Both the position numbers and the translations under genes were made by a program. A stretch of DNA of 64,000 bases from Devosia pacifica (GTDB lineage Bacteria > Pseudomonadota > Alphaproteobacteria > Rhizobiales > Devosiaceae), in NCBI RefSeq assembly GCF_014652635.1, contig NZ_BMZE01000002.1, positions 229,562 through 293,561 of the forward strand, in the 5' to 3' direction. Below, piece by piece: positions 44,565 through 53,036 of this stretch; position 1 is the first letter of the stretch; every line of letters starts with the position of its first letter. Below the pieces are notes generated by a model. It was given only the letters and a program-made list of their open reading frames with translations. It ran no database searches and was not told the origin of the DNA.

Positions 44565-46060
44565 CAAGCGAGTTGATCCTCGCCATCGACCAGGGCACTA
44601 CCAACACCAAGGCGCTGTTGGTCGATGCCGCAGGTCAGATTCGGCACCAGGCTTCGGTACCGAATCTGGTGAACTATCCTCAACCCGGTTGGGCGGAACA
44701 GTCGGCAACGGCGCTGTTCGATGGTGTCAGGCAGGTGATCGCAAAGGTGCTCGACAGCGCCGGCGGTGCCACCATTGCCGGCATCGGCATTTCCAATCAG
44801 CGCGAATCTGTTCTGGTCTGGAATGCGCAGACCGGCTCGCCGATAGGCCCGGTCGTCGTCTGGCAATGTCGCCGTTCGGCGCCCAAATGCGATGCGCTGC
44901 GCGCTTCAGGGCATGAAGACCTGATCGCGGCGAAGACCGGATTGGCGCTCGATCCCTTGTTTCCCGCAGCAAAGATCGCGTGGCTCCTCGACAATATACC
45001 GGGCGCCCGAGAGCAAGCCGAGCGTGGTGACCTGCGTGCGGGCACCGTGGATAGCTGGCTGTTGTGGAATCTCACCGGCGGTACGACGCACGCAACGGAC
45101 CATTCAAACGCGGCGCGTACCCAGCTCTTCAATACCGAGACCCTGAGCTGGGACGAAGAGCTGTGTGCGTTGTTCGAGGTTCCGGTCGCGATGCTGCCAG
45201 AGGTGAAGGCATCCGAGACCCGCTTTGGCGTGACAGCCGAGGGGGCGACCGCCCTGCCCGCCGGAACACCGGTTCTGGCAATGATCGGGGATTCACATGC
45301 CGCTCTGTTCGGTCATGGCGCGCGCCAGCCCGGAGCAGTCAAGGCAACCTATGGTACGGGCACCTCGCTTATGGCGCTTACGCCATCGCGCCTGCACTCG
45401 CGCAATGGCATTTCAAGCACGATTGCCTGGAGCCAGAAGGACACGATCCAATATGCACTCGAAGGCAATATTTCCGTTTCCGGACAGGCAGCTGCGTTCA
45501 TCGCAGAGCTGCTGGGTCTGGAGAACGCCGCAGCGCTCACGGCGCTGGCGCGGACGGTACCGGACAGCAATGGGGTCGCCTTCGTACCGGCCCTAGTCGG
45601 CCTCGGGGCGCCTTATTGGCGTTCAGACGCGCGCGGAACGGTCACCGGAATGAGCCTTGGCACCAAGCCGGCCCATATGGCGCGCGCAGCACTTGAGGCC
45701 ATCGCCTTTCAGGTTGCCGATGTCTATTCAGCCATGCAGGCGGACATGGATAGTGAACTTGGAGAGCTTCGGGCGGATGGCGGCGCATCGCGCAACGATC
45801 TGCTCATGCAGTTTCAGGCCGATATCCTGTCTCGACCTGTCGCGGCCGCGGCCGCGCCGGAAGTGAGCGCCCTCGGCGCTGCCGCGCTGGCATTTTCGTC
45901 GCTGGGCCACGACCTGCCGGCGGTTGCAGCAGCCAAGCACTTTACGCCTCAGATCAAGGCGAGCTTTGCGCAACAGCATCGTCAGCGCTGGCAAATAGCC
46001 GTGGCACAGACCTTGGCTGGCCACCCGCAAGAGCATGAGACTTCAGGAGGAAACCAATGA
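44561..46060 (+). CDS. aplK: FGGY-family carbohydrate kinase (apulose kinase-like)
   Basis: 499 residues, full-length FGGY kinase. N-terminal phosphate loop LAIDQGTTNTKALLVD (7-22), GISNQRESVLVWN (about 75-87), AGTVDSWLLWNLTGG (about 160-174), MIGDSHAALFGHG, YGTGTSLM and the C-terminal LRADGGASRNDLLMQFQADIL region (about 405-424). Glycerol kinase is the nearest textbook relative, but the operon suggests D-apulose (or another short or branched ketose) as substrate. Overlaps both neighbours by 4 bp (ATGA). Missing from this window: glycerol-3-phosphate dehydrogenase or a glycerol facilitator that would argue for glycerol. Confidence 0.68.
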   Translation: MTSELILAIDQGTTNTKALLVDAAGQIRHQASVPNLVNYPQPGWAEQSATALFDGVRQVIAKVLDSAGGATIAGIGISNQRESVLVWNAQTGSPIGPVVVWQCRRSAPKCDALRASGHEDLIAAKTGLALDPLFPAAKIAWLLDNIPGAREQAERGDLRAGTVDSWLLWNLTGGTTHATDHSNAARTQLFNTETLSWDEELCALFEVPVAMLPEVKASETRFGVTAEGATALPAGTPVLAMIGDSHAALFGHGARQPGAVKATYGTGTSLMALTPSRLHSRNGISSTIAWSQKDTIQYALEGNISVSGQAAAFIAELLGLENAAALTALARTVPDSNGVAFVPALVGLGAPYWRSDARGTVTGMSLGTKPAHMARAALEAIAFQVADVYSAMQADMDSELGELRADGGASRNDLLMQFQADILSRPVAAAAAPEVSALGAAALAFSSLGHDLPAVAAAKHFTPQIKASFAQQHRQRWQIAVAQTLAGHPQEHETSGGNQ

Positions 46061-47043
46061 CAACACAGCGTTTTGGCGCCGGCATCTGGCACTTCGCGAC
46101 CTATCTCGACCGCTATGCCACAGATGGCTACGGGGCGCCGCGCAGCGTCATCGATGCAATCGATCTGGCGGGCAAAGTACGCGACCTTTCGGTCGTCGAC
46201 ATCAACTATCCTTTTTTCGGCGGCGACTTCTCCAACGCCCAGATCAAGGAAGCGCTCGAGCGTAACAATCTCGGTGTCATCGGCATCACCCCCGAGATCT
46301 ACACGCGCGAGTTCACCAAGGGTTCGTTCACCAATCCCGACGCCGGGATCCGCCGGCGCGCGCATGAACTCGTAACCGAGGCCTGCGATGTGGTACGCGC
46401 GTTCGATGCCGACTACGTCAAGCTATGGCCCGGCCAGGATGGCTGGGATTATCCGTTCCAGGTGGACTATGGCACGCTGTGGAAGAACTCCATCGACGGG
46501 GTCGCTCAGCTAGCCAGCGAAAACCCCGATCTCAAGTTCGTAATCGAGTACAAGCCGCGCGAACCACGGGTTCGCATGAGCTATGGCTCCGTTGCCCGGA
46601 CGCTGCTCGGCATCGAGAAGATGGGTCTGCCCAATGTCGGCATCCTGCTCGATTTCGGGCACGCCATCATGGCCGGAGAGTCGGCAGCGGACAGTGCTCA
46701 GCTTGCCATCGACTATGGCCGTCTGTTCGGCATGGACGTCAACGACAACTACCGGTCATGGGACGATGACCTCGTTGCCGGCAGCTTGCATCCGCTGGAG
46801 CTTTTCGAGTTCTTCTACGTGCTCAGGAAGAACAACTGGGAAGGGGTCTGGCAGCTCGATCAATTTCCCTTCCGCGAGGACAGTGTTGCCACGGCCGATC
46901 ACGCCATCGACTTTTTGAAAGCCGCAGCCAAGGGCCTCGATGCCCTCGATGTCGATGCACTCAGGGAAGCGCAGGGCCGCCACGATGCCATTTCCGCCCT
47001 AAAGATCGCACAAAAGGCGCTCTTCGGCGCCATGGGAGAGTAA
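46057..47043 (+). CDS. Xylose-isomerase-like TIM-barrel sugar isomerase (D-apiose isomerase candidate)
   Basis: 328 residues of the AP-endonuclease-2/sugar isomerase fold. Metal-site strands are visible: KFVIEYKPREPR (Glu, about 170), VGILLDFGHAIMAGE (Asp and His, about 203-205), GMDVNDNYRSWDDDLVAGSLH (about 228-248) and WQLDQFPFRED (Asp, about 267). This arrangement (E, D, H, D) suits a divalent-metal aldose-ketose isomerase. In the apiose pathway an enzyme of this fold turns D-apiose into D-apulose. An L-rhamnose-isomerase-type or epimerase role is an alternative, notable as a rhamnosidase operon is adjacent. Overlaps the kinase gene by 4 bp. Confidence 0.65.
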   Translation: MTTQRFGAGIWHFATYLDRYATDGYGAPRSVIDAIDLAGKVRDLSVVDINYPFFGGDFSNAQIKEALERNNLGVIGITPEIYTREFTKGSFTNPDAGIRRRAHELVTEACDVVRAFDADYVKLWPGQDGWDYPFQVDYGTLWKNSIDGVAQLASENPDLKFVIEYKPREPRVRMSYGSVARTLLGIEKMGLPNVGILLDFGHAIMAGESAADSAQLAIDYGRLFGMDVNDNYRSWDDDLVAGSLHPLELFEFFYVLRKNNWEGVWQLDQFPFREDSVATADHAIDFLKAAAKGLDALDVDALREAQGRHDAISALKIAQKALFGAMGE

Positions 47044-47049
47044 ACCGAC

Positions 47050-47955
47050 ATGACCAATCTGCCCCGCGAGAAGCGCGCCCGCCTCATCCTCAATACCGAC
47101 GCGAAGAACGAAGCGGACGACCAGTTCACAATCGTTCATGCCTTGCTCACACCGACATTCGATTTCCACGGCCTGATACCGGCGCATTTCGGCGATCACC
47201 GCTCGAAGACGGCAATGGAAGACAGCCGCAAGGAGATCGACCATCTGCTGGCGCTGATGGATCTGTCCGGCCGTATCCCAGTTGCTAATGGCGCGGCAAC
47301 CGCCCTGCCTGACGAGCAGACGGCCGTCCCCTCGCCCGGCGCGCAGATGATCATCGACGAAGCGATGAAGGATGACGACCGGCCACTGTACGTCGCGTTT
47401 CTTGGCCCGCTCACCGATATGGCCTCTGCCCTCCTCATGGAACCCAGACTGAATGAGCGCAACGTCATCTGCGTCTGGATTGGCGGCGGCGTCTGGCCCA
47501 CCGGCGGCCGAGAATTCAACCTGATGAACGATATCGCCGCAGCCAATGTCGTCATGCGGTCGAATGTCGAGGTCTGGCAGATTCCCTCCACCGTTTATCG
47601 CATGATGTCGGTAAGCTATGCCGAATTGCAGGAACGCTGCGAGGAGAAGGGGCCGATCGGCAAGTACCTCGTCGACCAGCTCATCGAGTGGAACCTGCGC
47701 GTGCACAAGGGGCCGATCGAACATCGCTCGCTGGGCGACACCCCATCGCTGTCTGTCATTCTTAACCCGATGGGTGGCACCTATGAATGGCGCCCCGCCC
47801 CTGAGTTCAGCCCGCATATGCACTACGTTCACACCGGGCAGCACCGGCCGATCAAGGTCTACGACACGATCGACATCCGCTACATCCTCGAAGACTTCTA
47901 CGCAAAGCTCGCCCGTTTCCATCGCGGCGTGCAGGAACTGGCGAACTTCGGTTGA
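47050..47955 (+). CDS. Nucleoside-hydrolase-fold protein, non-canonical
   Basis: 301 residues. The N-terminal calcium/ribose-site motif, canonically DxDPGxDD, reads NTDAKNEADDQF here (15-26), two residues longer and of the TDxxNExDD kind seen in Sde182-like/DUF1593 nucleoside-hydrolase relatives. Other fold markers are kept: FLGPLTDMASAL (about 117-128), WIGGGVWPTGG (143-153) and EFNLMNDIAAANVV (155-168). Classical enzymes bind a ribofuranosyl group. It lies 6 bp after the isomerase gene in the apiose-type operon, so a furanosidase role (for example on apiofuranosides) is an attractive but unproven idea; a nucleoside hydrolase role remains possible. Confidence 0.72.
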   Translation: MTNLPREKRARLILNTDAKNEADDQFTIVHALLTPTFDFHGLIPAHFGDHRSKTAMEDSRKEIDHLLALMDLSGRIPVANGAATALPDEQTAVPSPGAQMIIDEAMKDDDRPLYVAFLGPLTDMASALLMEPRLNERNVICVWIGGGVWPTGGREFNLMNDIAAANVVMRSNVEVWQIPSTVYRMMSVSYAELQERCEEKGPIGKYLVDQLIEWNLRVHKGPIEHRSLGDTPSLSVILNPMGGTYEWRPAPEFSPHMHYVHTGQHRPIKVYDTIDIRYILEDFYAKLARFHRGVQELANFG

Positions 47956-48392
47956 TTTTCCCCTGCTGGAACCGGCCAGGTCCATCCTGGACGGTCCTGC
48001 CCCACTCTTTTTGACGGTGCGATCGTAGGCATACCCTACAGCGCATCGTCATATGCACCTCGAGACATTCGAATGCCTAAAGGCAGCACCGACCAGCGGC
48101 GCATCTCCAGTAGGTTAAGTCCTACGCCCGAAAAAGTGAAGTGGTCACTCCCCCGACCAGCAAGCGCATGTCATACAGCCAGCGGCTGCTAGACCACTAA
48201 GCGATTGATCAAGAAGTCCTCAGAACACAAACCGCGTTGCGGCGGGAGTGACCAACACCCTGCTTGCTGGCCCATCCTGTCAGCATTGTACAATACAATG
48301 CGACCGGCCGTCGAAACCTAATGTCTCCAACCGTCTGATCGCCAGGCGTGTCAAACGGCAATGTCCGCTTTTTCGAGTACCGAAAGGCGCGT
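47956..48392. other. Gap between apiose-type operon and integrase remnant
   Basis: 437 bp with no gene supported. It may contain decayed sequence of the missing C-terminal part of the integrase, but I cannot read the conserved R-H-R-Y residues in any frame. Confidence 0.4.
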
Positions 48393-48767
48393 CTAACGGC
48401 CAAAGTGGGCGCGTTGCTGACCGGCAGCTGCCGACCCAGATCTGGCCAGGCCGGCGCAGCTGTCTGCGTGGGCCATGTCGAGCACGAGACTGCACAGGAG
48501 CGCAGCCCTGCGTCCCGCGATCCGTGCCCGCCGCCGGGACATCTGTCCCATCGACACGCGGATGCTAGGGCAGGAGTTAGCAAGAAAAGAATCTGATCTG
48601 AGAGATTTCGGAATCCGCATCTGGAACCGCCAGCCCTCTCGCGTCAGGGTCAGGTGCGGAATCCGTGCCGAGCCGGGGGTTTTGGCTCCAGGCGCGCCGG
48701 GATCCCGGATGGTTCCGGGCAATGGGCCGACTGGTACATTTGCTGGTACATTTGGCGTTCGCGACAT
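48393..48767 (-). pseudogene. Truncated tyrosine integrase at the tRNA-Ser gene
   Basis: ATG 48767 (GGAGAG upstream) opens a 124-codon frame. It reads RIPHLTLTREGWRFQMRIPKSL and PSIRVSMGQMSRRRARIAGRRAALL, the N-terminal arm-binding layout of rhizobial phage/island integrases (strand-strand, IR-x-SLG-like, then a basic helix with RRRARIAG). The core-binding and catalytic domains (normally another 250 or more residues) are missing; the frame ends at 48393. It is next to the 3' end of the tRNA-Ser gene, the normal position of an island integrase. Confidence 0.6.
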
Positions 48768-48802
48768 GAACACTCTCCATTTGGAGACGTCCGATTCGCT
48801 AT

Positions 48803-48825
48803 AAACCCTTGAATTACAAGGGTTT
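48803..48825. repeat. 9-bp inverted repeat by the tRNA-Ser 3' end
   Basis: AAACCCTTG (48803-48811), loop AATTA, CAAGGGTTT (48817-48825): a perfect stem between the tRNA-Ser 3' end and the integrase start. It could be the tRNA terminator stem (no U-run follows) or an arm site near the attachment site. Confidence 0.55.
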
Positions 48826-48852
48826 GAGAACTGCCGGTAGAGCGGAAAGTAA

Positions 48853-48942
48853 TGGCGGAGAGAGAGGGATTCGAACCCTCGAGACGGTTCCCCGCCTACA
48901 CACTTTCCAGGCGTGCGCCTTCGACCACTCGGCCATCTCTCC
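48853..48942 (-). tRNA. tRNA-Ser (GGA)
   Basis: Read on the minus strand from 48942: acceptor GGAGAGA pairs with TCTCTCC (7 bp), D-loop GGCCGAGTGGTCGAAGGC, anticodon loop CTGGAAA with anticodon GGA, a long variable arm typical of class II tRNA-Ser, T-loop GGTTCGAATCC, discriminator G and an encoded CCA (48853-48855). 90 nt with CCA. Decodes UCC/UCU serine codons. An integrase remnant lies directly at its 3' side. Confidence 0.96.
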
Positions 48943-49187
48943 GCGATGCCCTTTGGGTCATGAGTCATGGACCCGGGGCAAGCGCGGCGCACTATAGTCA
49001 GGAATGGCTTTGGTGCAAGGGATCACAGGGCCGATATTGGCTATTGTTTTGCCGCCTGCAGCGCTTATCTCGTTGATCATGCCCCGTGGCGCCATTTCTG
49101 GCAACGTTTCTGCAAAGTGTGGCATTGCAGAATGGATGGTGCCGGCACTGGCCTAGTGCGGCACGAGCGGAACGCGCCGGGGATACG

Positions 49188-49511
49188 ATGCGGCTGATAT
49201 TTCGGATTGTTGGGACCTGGCTGATTGGTCTGGCATTGGTGGTGGTCGTCATCGACGGTACCAAATCACTGGCGTCCGATGCCATTGTGACAACGCAAAT
49301 GGCGGATATGTGGATGCTGGTGCATGCACCAAGTCTTGAGGCGGTTCGCGAGTTTTTCGCAACGCGGCTATTTGCGGAGTTCCTCGGGGGCCTGTTCGCG
49401 ACCCTCCTGACATGGCCGGCCTTTGTGGTGATTGGTGTGCCGGGATTGGTTCTGGCCTTTCTGGGTCGTCGCAAGCGGCCTTACCGGCTGGTGCGGCAGG
49501 ATGATTATTGA
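49188..49511 (+). CDS. Small integral membrane protein
   Basis: 107 residues from ATG 49188 (MRLIFRIVGTWLIGLALVV). Two hydrophobic segments (about 5-22 and 66-95), a polar middle and a basic tail FLGRRKRPYRLVRQDDY. I recognise this as a conserved hypothetical in Hyphomicrobiales but know no function. The longer frame from 49086 covers the region near the tRNA and lacks a ribosome site. Confidence 0.72.
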   Translation: MRLIFRIVGTWLIGLALVVVVIDGTKSLASDAIVTTQMADMWMLVHAPSLEAVREFFATRLFAEFLGGLFATLLTWPAFVVIGVPGLVLAFLGRRKRPYRLVRQDDY

Positions 49512-49562
49512 GCTGCTACAGATTTCTGCGTTCGCTCACCGTATGACGGTGAAGAAAGGATT

Positions 49563-50225
49563 ATGACGATGTTCTTCAAGCGCAAACCTTCGAGCGTTCC
49601 GGCACTTGGCGAGGCTCTGGCAGGCCGGGACAAGGAGATGCCGGTTGCCTCCGAGCACTTCGTCAACGGAGCCGCTCTCAAGGGTCCCTACCCCGAGGCC
49701 AGCGAGACCATCTATTTCGGTATGGGATGCTTTTGGGGTGCCGAGCGCCTGTTCTGGCAGCTGCCCGGCGTACTCGTCACCGCCGTTGGGTATCAGGGCG
49801 GGCAGACGCCAAATCCCGACTACGACGAGGTCTGCTCGGGCCAGACCGGGCACACGGAAATCGTCAAGGTGGTCTACGATCCGGCGAAGATCTCGCTCGA
49901 AACCCTGCTGAAAACGTTCTGGGAAGAGCACGACCCGACCCAGGGCATGCGCCAGGGCAATGATGTGGGCACACAGTATCGGTCCGCGATCTACACCACT
50001 ACGGATGCGCAGGCTTCGGTTGTTGCTGCGAGCAAACAAGCCTACGAGGCTGCTCTGGGTCAGCGTGGGCTCGGGCCCATCACCACCGAGATCCGGCCCG
50101 CGCCTGACTTCTACTATGCCGAAACCTATCACCAGCAATATCTCGCCAAGAACCCGCGCGGATATTGCGGACTGGCAGGCACCGGGGTCAGTTGTCCGGT
50201 CGGCGTGGGTGTTGCCGCCGAATAA
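49563..50225 (+). CDS. msrA: Peptide-methionine (S)-S-oxide reductase MsrA
   Basis: 220 residues. Catalytic GCFWG (Cys 56) after YFGM, then [50 protein letters not shown] and a C-terminal resolving Cys region ([15 protein letters not shown]). Repairs S-methionine sulfoxide with thioredoxin. The start may be the ATG at 49569 (MFFKRKPSS), which has AAAGGA at ideal spacing; 49563 is 2 codons earlier. Ends before a strong terminator. Confidence 0.96.
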   Translation: MTMFFKRKPSSVPALGEALAGRDKEMPVASEHFVNGAALKGPYPEASETIYFGMGCFWGAERLFWQLPGVLVTAVGYQGGQTPNPDYDEVCSGQTGHTEIVKVVYDPAKISLETLLKTFWEEHDPTQGMRQGNDVGTQYRSAIYTTTDAQASVVAASKQAYEAALGQRGLGPITTEIRPAPDFYYAETYHQQYLAKNPRGYCGLAGTGVSCPVGVGVAAE

Positions 50226-50248
50226 CGCATAGGGACTGTATTGAATGG

Positions 50249-50281
50249 GCCCCGCCGCCTTCGTGTCGGCGGGGCTTTTTT
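50249..50281 (+). terminator. Rho-independent terminator of msrA
   Basis: GCCCCGCCG (50249-50257), 9-nt loop, CGGCGGGGC (50267-50275) followed by six T. It abuts the stop of the convergent membrane-protein gene. Confidence 0.9.
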
Positions 50282-52182
50282 CATGCGCCAGGCTGCGTAT
50301 CGACAGGGGTAACGCGGTAAAGGTCGAGAGGCCCTTCGGATGGTATCGGCACCAGCCAGTCAGGCAACGTGCCGTCGCGAAGCTGTCGCACCAGCGCCTG
50401 TGCGTCGGCCAGAAACAGCCCCCGCATTTCCGGCATTTCGGGGCAGATTACCACGAGGTTGATCTGGCGCTCCCTCAAGATCTCAAGTGCAATATGCGGA
50501 TCCTCATTGAGGAACCGGAAGACATCGTGCACGCCTTGCTCATTGCGATGGTAGGGGGCCCCGACAACACTGTGCGGAGTCTCTAGCAGCAGATGTGAGC
50601 CGAGATCGATCGGGGCCATCACTCGTTGCGCCGGCATTTGCGCCAGATCGCGGAAGGCTTCCGGCGCCATGCACTGAGCACGATCGGCGCGGGCCTCGCG
50701 TACTTCGCTCACAGAGTTCGGCAGCACGTTGACGAACGCCGTTACCGCAATCACCACCACCACGCCGGCAAACGCAATCCACCCACTCAGTAGTGCTACG
50801 CCGCGCATCACGGTCTGGCGTGCAATAAAGCGCTCGCGCAAGATCGCGATCAGCCAGGCGGCGGCGGGAATGGCCAGCATCGTCGTCAGCCGGGCGCCAC
50901 GCACCTGTGCCAGCATGACAAGGGCCGCAATACCGAGGAACAATGCCAACAGCCCCCAGGCCGCGCGATCCTCTGGCACACGCAGCAGCCTGAATGTGAT
51001 GATCGCCAAGCCGAAGAGCGGCGGCAGGCCCACCGCAACCGTATAGGCGGGCAGGTTCGACAGGCTCTCCCACCAGGGCTTAGCCTCGGCGATGGCATAG
51101 ATCCAGTTCTCGCGCAGCCAGGGGTCAACGCCTGCGTAAGGGCCGTCGAGACATTGCGGAAACAACATAAAGACTATGGCGACGCTGGCTGCGCCGGTGC
51201 TCACCCCTATCAGCAGCCGCCAAGGCCACTGGCGTGGCGCCGGTATGACACAGAGCAAGAGAAGGGCCGCACCAGCAATGAGGGCCGCTGCGACATAGTC
51301 GATCGAGAGCGCATCGCAGGTTGGCTGCAGCCAACGCTCCGGCGGCAAGGCAATGACGAGGTGCAGCAATGTTGCCGCGGCAAAAGAGATGGCGAAACCT
51401 CGAACCGGACGCAGATTGTCCGGTGCGAATATCCACACAAGTCCGAAGGCGAGAATAGAAGCAGCAATTGCGGGCAGGCTTTCGGTGGCAATGGCAAGCG
51501 CCGTGGCAGCCAGAATGCCGGTCCATACCGCAAAACCGGGTCGCTTCAGCGCCTCGATCGTGGTCCAGGCGATGGCCAGCGTCAGAATAATCTGGACGTT
51601 GTGATGATCGACCCGGCCGGGCCCGAACTCGTTGGTAACTGCCGGGCTCACGATTGGCAGAACCAGCGCTGGTAACAGCCCCTCCGGACCGACCAGCCGA
51701 AGCACAAGGCGTCCGCTCACCCACAAAAGTATGAACAGCAAGAGGAGCGGCCAGATATGGCCAACCGCCGCCATGGTGCCCTCGCCCAGAAATGGACGCA
51801 GCAGCAGCGACAGGCCAGCCAGCGGCAGGTCGATCAGCCGGGACCAGTGAATCTCTGCGCCGAAGGGCGTGTTCAGGCGGTGCTGGACATGATCATACCA
51901 GCCCTGCCCGTTGAGAAGATCGGTAACCACCACCATACGCATGGCGTCGTCGGTGTCGGTGAACAGCGTACCGGTGCTGTTTCCCCAGTGCGCGCGCAAG
52001 AGCGTTACAGCCAGTGCCGCAAGGTAGACGAATGGCAGCACCCTCCATAGCGGAGCGGTGTTCTTTCGCCCCTCGAAGTGCTGATTTGCGGCGATGTGGT
52101 CTCGGCTGCCCAAGGTGCGACCCCTGCCCCGGTGTACTCCGCAAAGTCTTAGATCGGCTTGATTAAGATCGCTTGAAGCCAC
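50281..52182 (-). CDS. GT-C-type polytopic membrane protein (STT3-like)
   Basis: Up to 633 residues with about 11-13 membrane segments. After the first helix comes TDTDDAMRMVVVTDLLNGQGWYDHVQHRLN, with acidic DD and DxxR as in the first external loop of GT-C glycosyltransferases. A second loop motif GPGRVDHHNVQIILTLA follows helix 4-5. The C-terminal part is soluble (about 510-633). This fits undecaprenyl-phosphate-sugar-using enzymes that glycosylate lipid or protein in the periplasm. The start is uncertain: GTG 52182 lies inside the terminator stem of the neighbouring gene, so a later start (for example TTG 52113) is more likely. Confidence 0.72.
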   Translation of the reverse strand: MASSDLNQADLRLCGVHRGRGRTLGSRDHIAANQHFEGRKNTAPLWRVLPFVYLAALAVTLLRAHWGNSTGTLFTDTDDAMRMVVVTDLLNGQGWYDHVQHRLNTPFGAEIHWSRLIDLPLAGLSLLLRPFLGEGTMAAVGHIWPLLLLFILLWVSGRLVLRLVGPEGLLPALVLPIVSPAVTNEFGPGRVDHHNVQIILTLAIAWTTIEALKRPGFAVWTGILAATALAIATESLPAIAASILAFGLVWIFAPDNLRPVRGFAISFAAATLLHLVIALPPERWLQPTCDALSIDYVAAALIAGAALLLLCVIPAPRQWPWRLLIGVSTGAASVAIVFMLFPQCLDGPYAGVDPWLRENWIYAIAEAKPWWESLSNLPAYTVAVGLPPLFGLAIITFRLLRVPEDRAAWGLLALFLGIAALVMLAQVRGARLTTMLAIPAAAWLIAILRERFIARQTVMRGVALLSGWIAFAGVVVVIAVTAFVNVLPNSVSEVREARADRAQCMAPEAFRDLAQMPAQRVMAPIDLGSHLLLETPHSVVGAPYHRNEQGVHDVFRFLNEDPHIALEILRERQINLVVICPEMPEMRGLFLADAQALVRQLRDGTLPDWLVPIPSEGPLDLYRVTPVDTQPGA

Positions 52183-52218
52183 GAAAAAGGGCGGCGAAAC
52201 ACTCGCCGCCCTTTTTCG
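52182..52218. terminator. Bidirectional terminator
   Basis: CGAAAAAGGGCGGCGA (52182-52197) and its exact complement (52203-52218) form a 16-bp stem with loop AACAC, carrying A- and T-tracts at the base in both directions. It terminates the peroxiredoxin transcript (minus strand). Confidence 0.88.
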
Positions 52219-52241
52219 TCAGGGGAGAAACATAAGGCGTT

Positions 52242-52877
52242 TTAGCCTCGGGGCTGCGGTACAACACGCAGATAAGGCTTGAGTTCCTTCCAGCCGCCAG
52301 GAAACTTCACCTTGGCATCTTCATTGGAGACCGCCGGGACGATGATGACATCCTCGCCATCCTTCCAATTCACCGGCGTTGCGACCTGGTGCTTGGCGGT
52401 GAGCTGAAGGCTGTCGATGACGCGCAGAACTTCATCGAAATTACGCCCGGTCGAGGCGGGGTACTCGATCTTGAGTTTCACCTTCTTGTCGGGCCCGATG
52501 ACAAACACCGAACGCACGGTCAGCGTGTTGTCGGCGTTGGGATGAATCATGTCGTACTTGCGCGCGACCTCGCCGTCCCGGTCGGCGATCAGGGGAAAGT
52601 TCAGCGCTGTTCCTTGAGTCTCCTCAATATCGGCGGCCCAGCCGGCGTGATCCTCGACCTTGTCGACGCTCAGCCCGAGAACCTTGACGCCGCGCTTTTC
52701 AAACTCCGGCTTCAGCTTGGCAGTATAGCCGAGCTCCGTGGTGCACACGGGCGTATAGTTTTTCGGGTGCGAGAACAGCACCGCCCACGAACCCTCGATG
52801 TAATCGTGGAAGTGGATGGTGCCTTCGGTCGATTCGGCGGTGAAGTCCGGGGCGGTATCACCAATCAGGATTGCCAT
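52242..52877 (-). CDS. Peroxiredoxin, 1-Cys Prx6-like
   Basis: 211 residues from MAILIGDTAPDFTAEST (52877, AAAGGA upstream); a longer frame lacks homology. Peroxidatic Cys 45 in FSHPKNYTPVCTTELG, with the Pro/Thr of the PxxxTxxC motif. The long C-terminal domain (DGEDVIIVPAVSNEDAKVKFPGGWKELKPYLR) is the Prx6 type. Reduces H2O2 and alkyl peroxides in the cytoplasm. A monocistronic gene with a clear terminator. Confidence 0.95.
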   Translation of the reverse strand: MAILIGDTAPDFTAESTEGTIHFHDYIEGSWAVLFSHPKNYTPVCTTELGYTAKLKPEFEKRGVKVLGLSVDKVEDHAGWAADIEETQGTALNFPLIADRDGEVARKYDMIHPNADNTLTVRSVFVIGPDKKVKLKIEYPASTGRNFDEVLRVIDSLQLTAKHQVATPVNWKDGEDVIIVPAVSNEDAKVKFPGGWKELKPYLRVVPQPRG

Positions 52878-53036
52878 TGTCGTGTCCTTTGCTCGCTCTG
52901 TCAGCGTGCCGTTTGTTATCTCGACAATATCGTTGCAGCAATCGCCGAGATAAGCCGCTTTGGGCGGAATGATTTTACGTTTTGCGCCCTGCCTCCGGCA
53001 AAGGGTTGCCTGCTTGGCAGGGCAAGGCAAATACAC

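Noticed and set aside
48209-48583. Second minus-strand frame overlapping the integrase remnant
   Set aside because: No integrase residues (R-H-R-Y) or other domain readable; may be decayed sequence but not supported as a gene.
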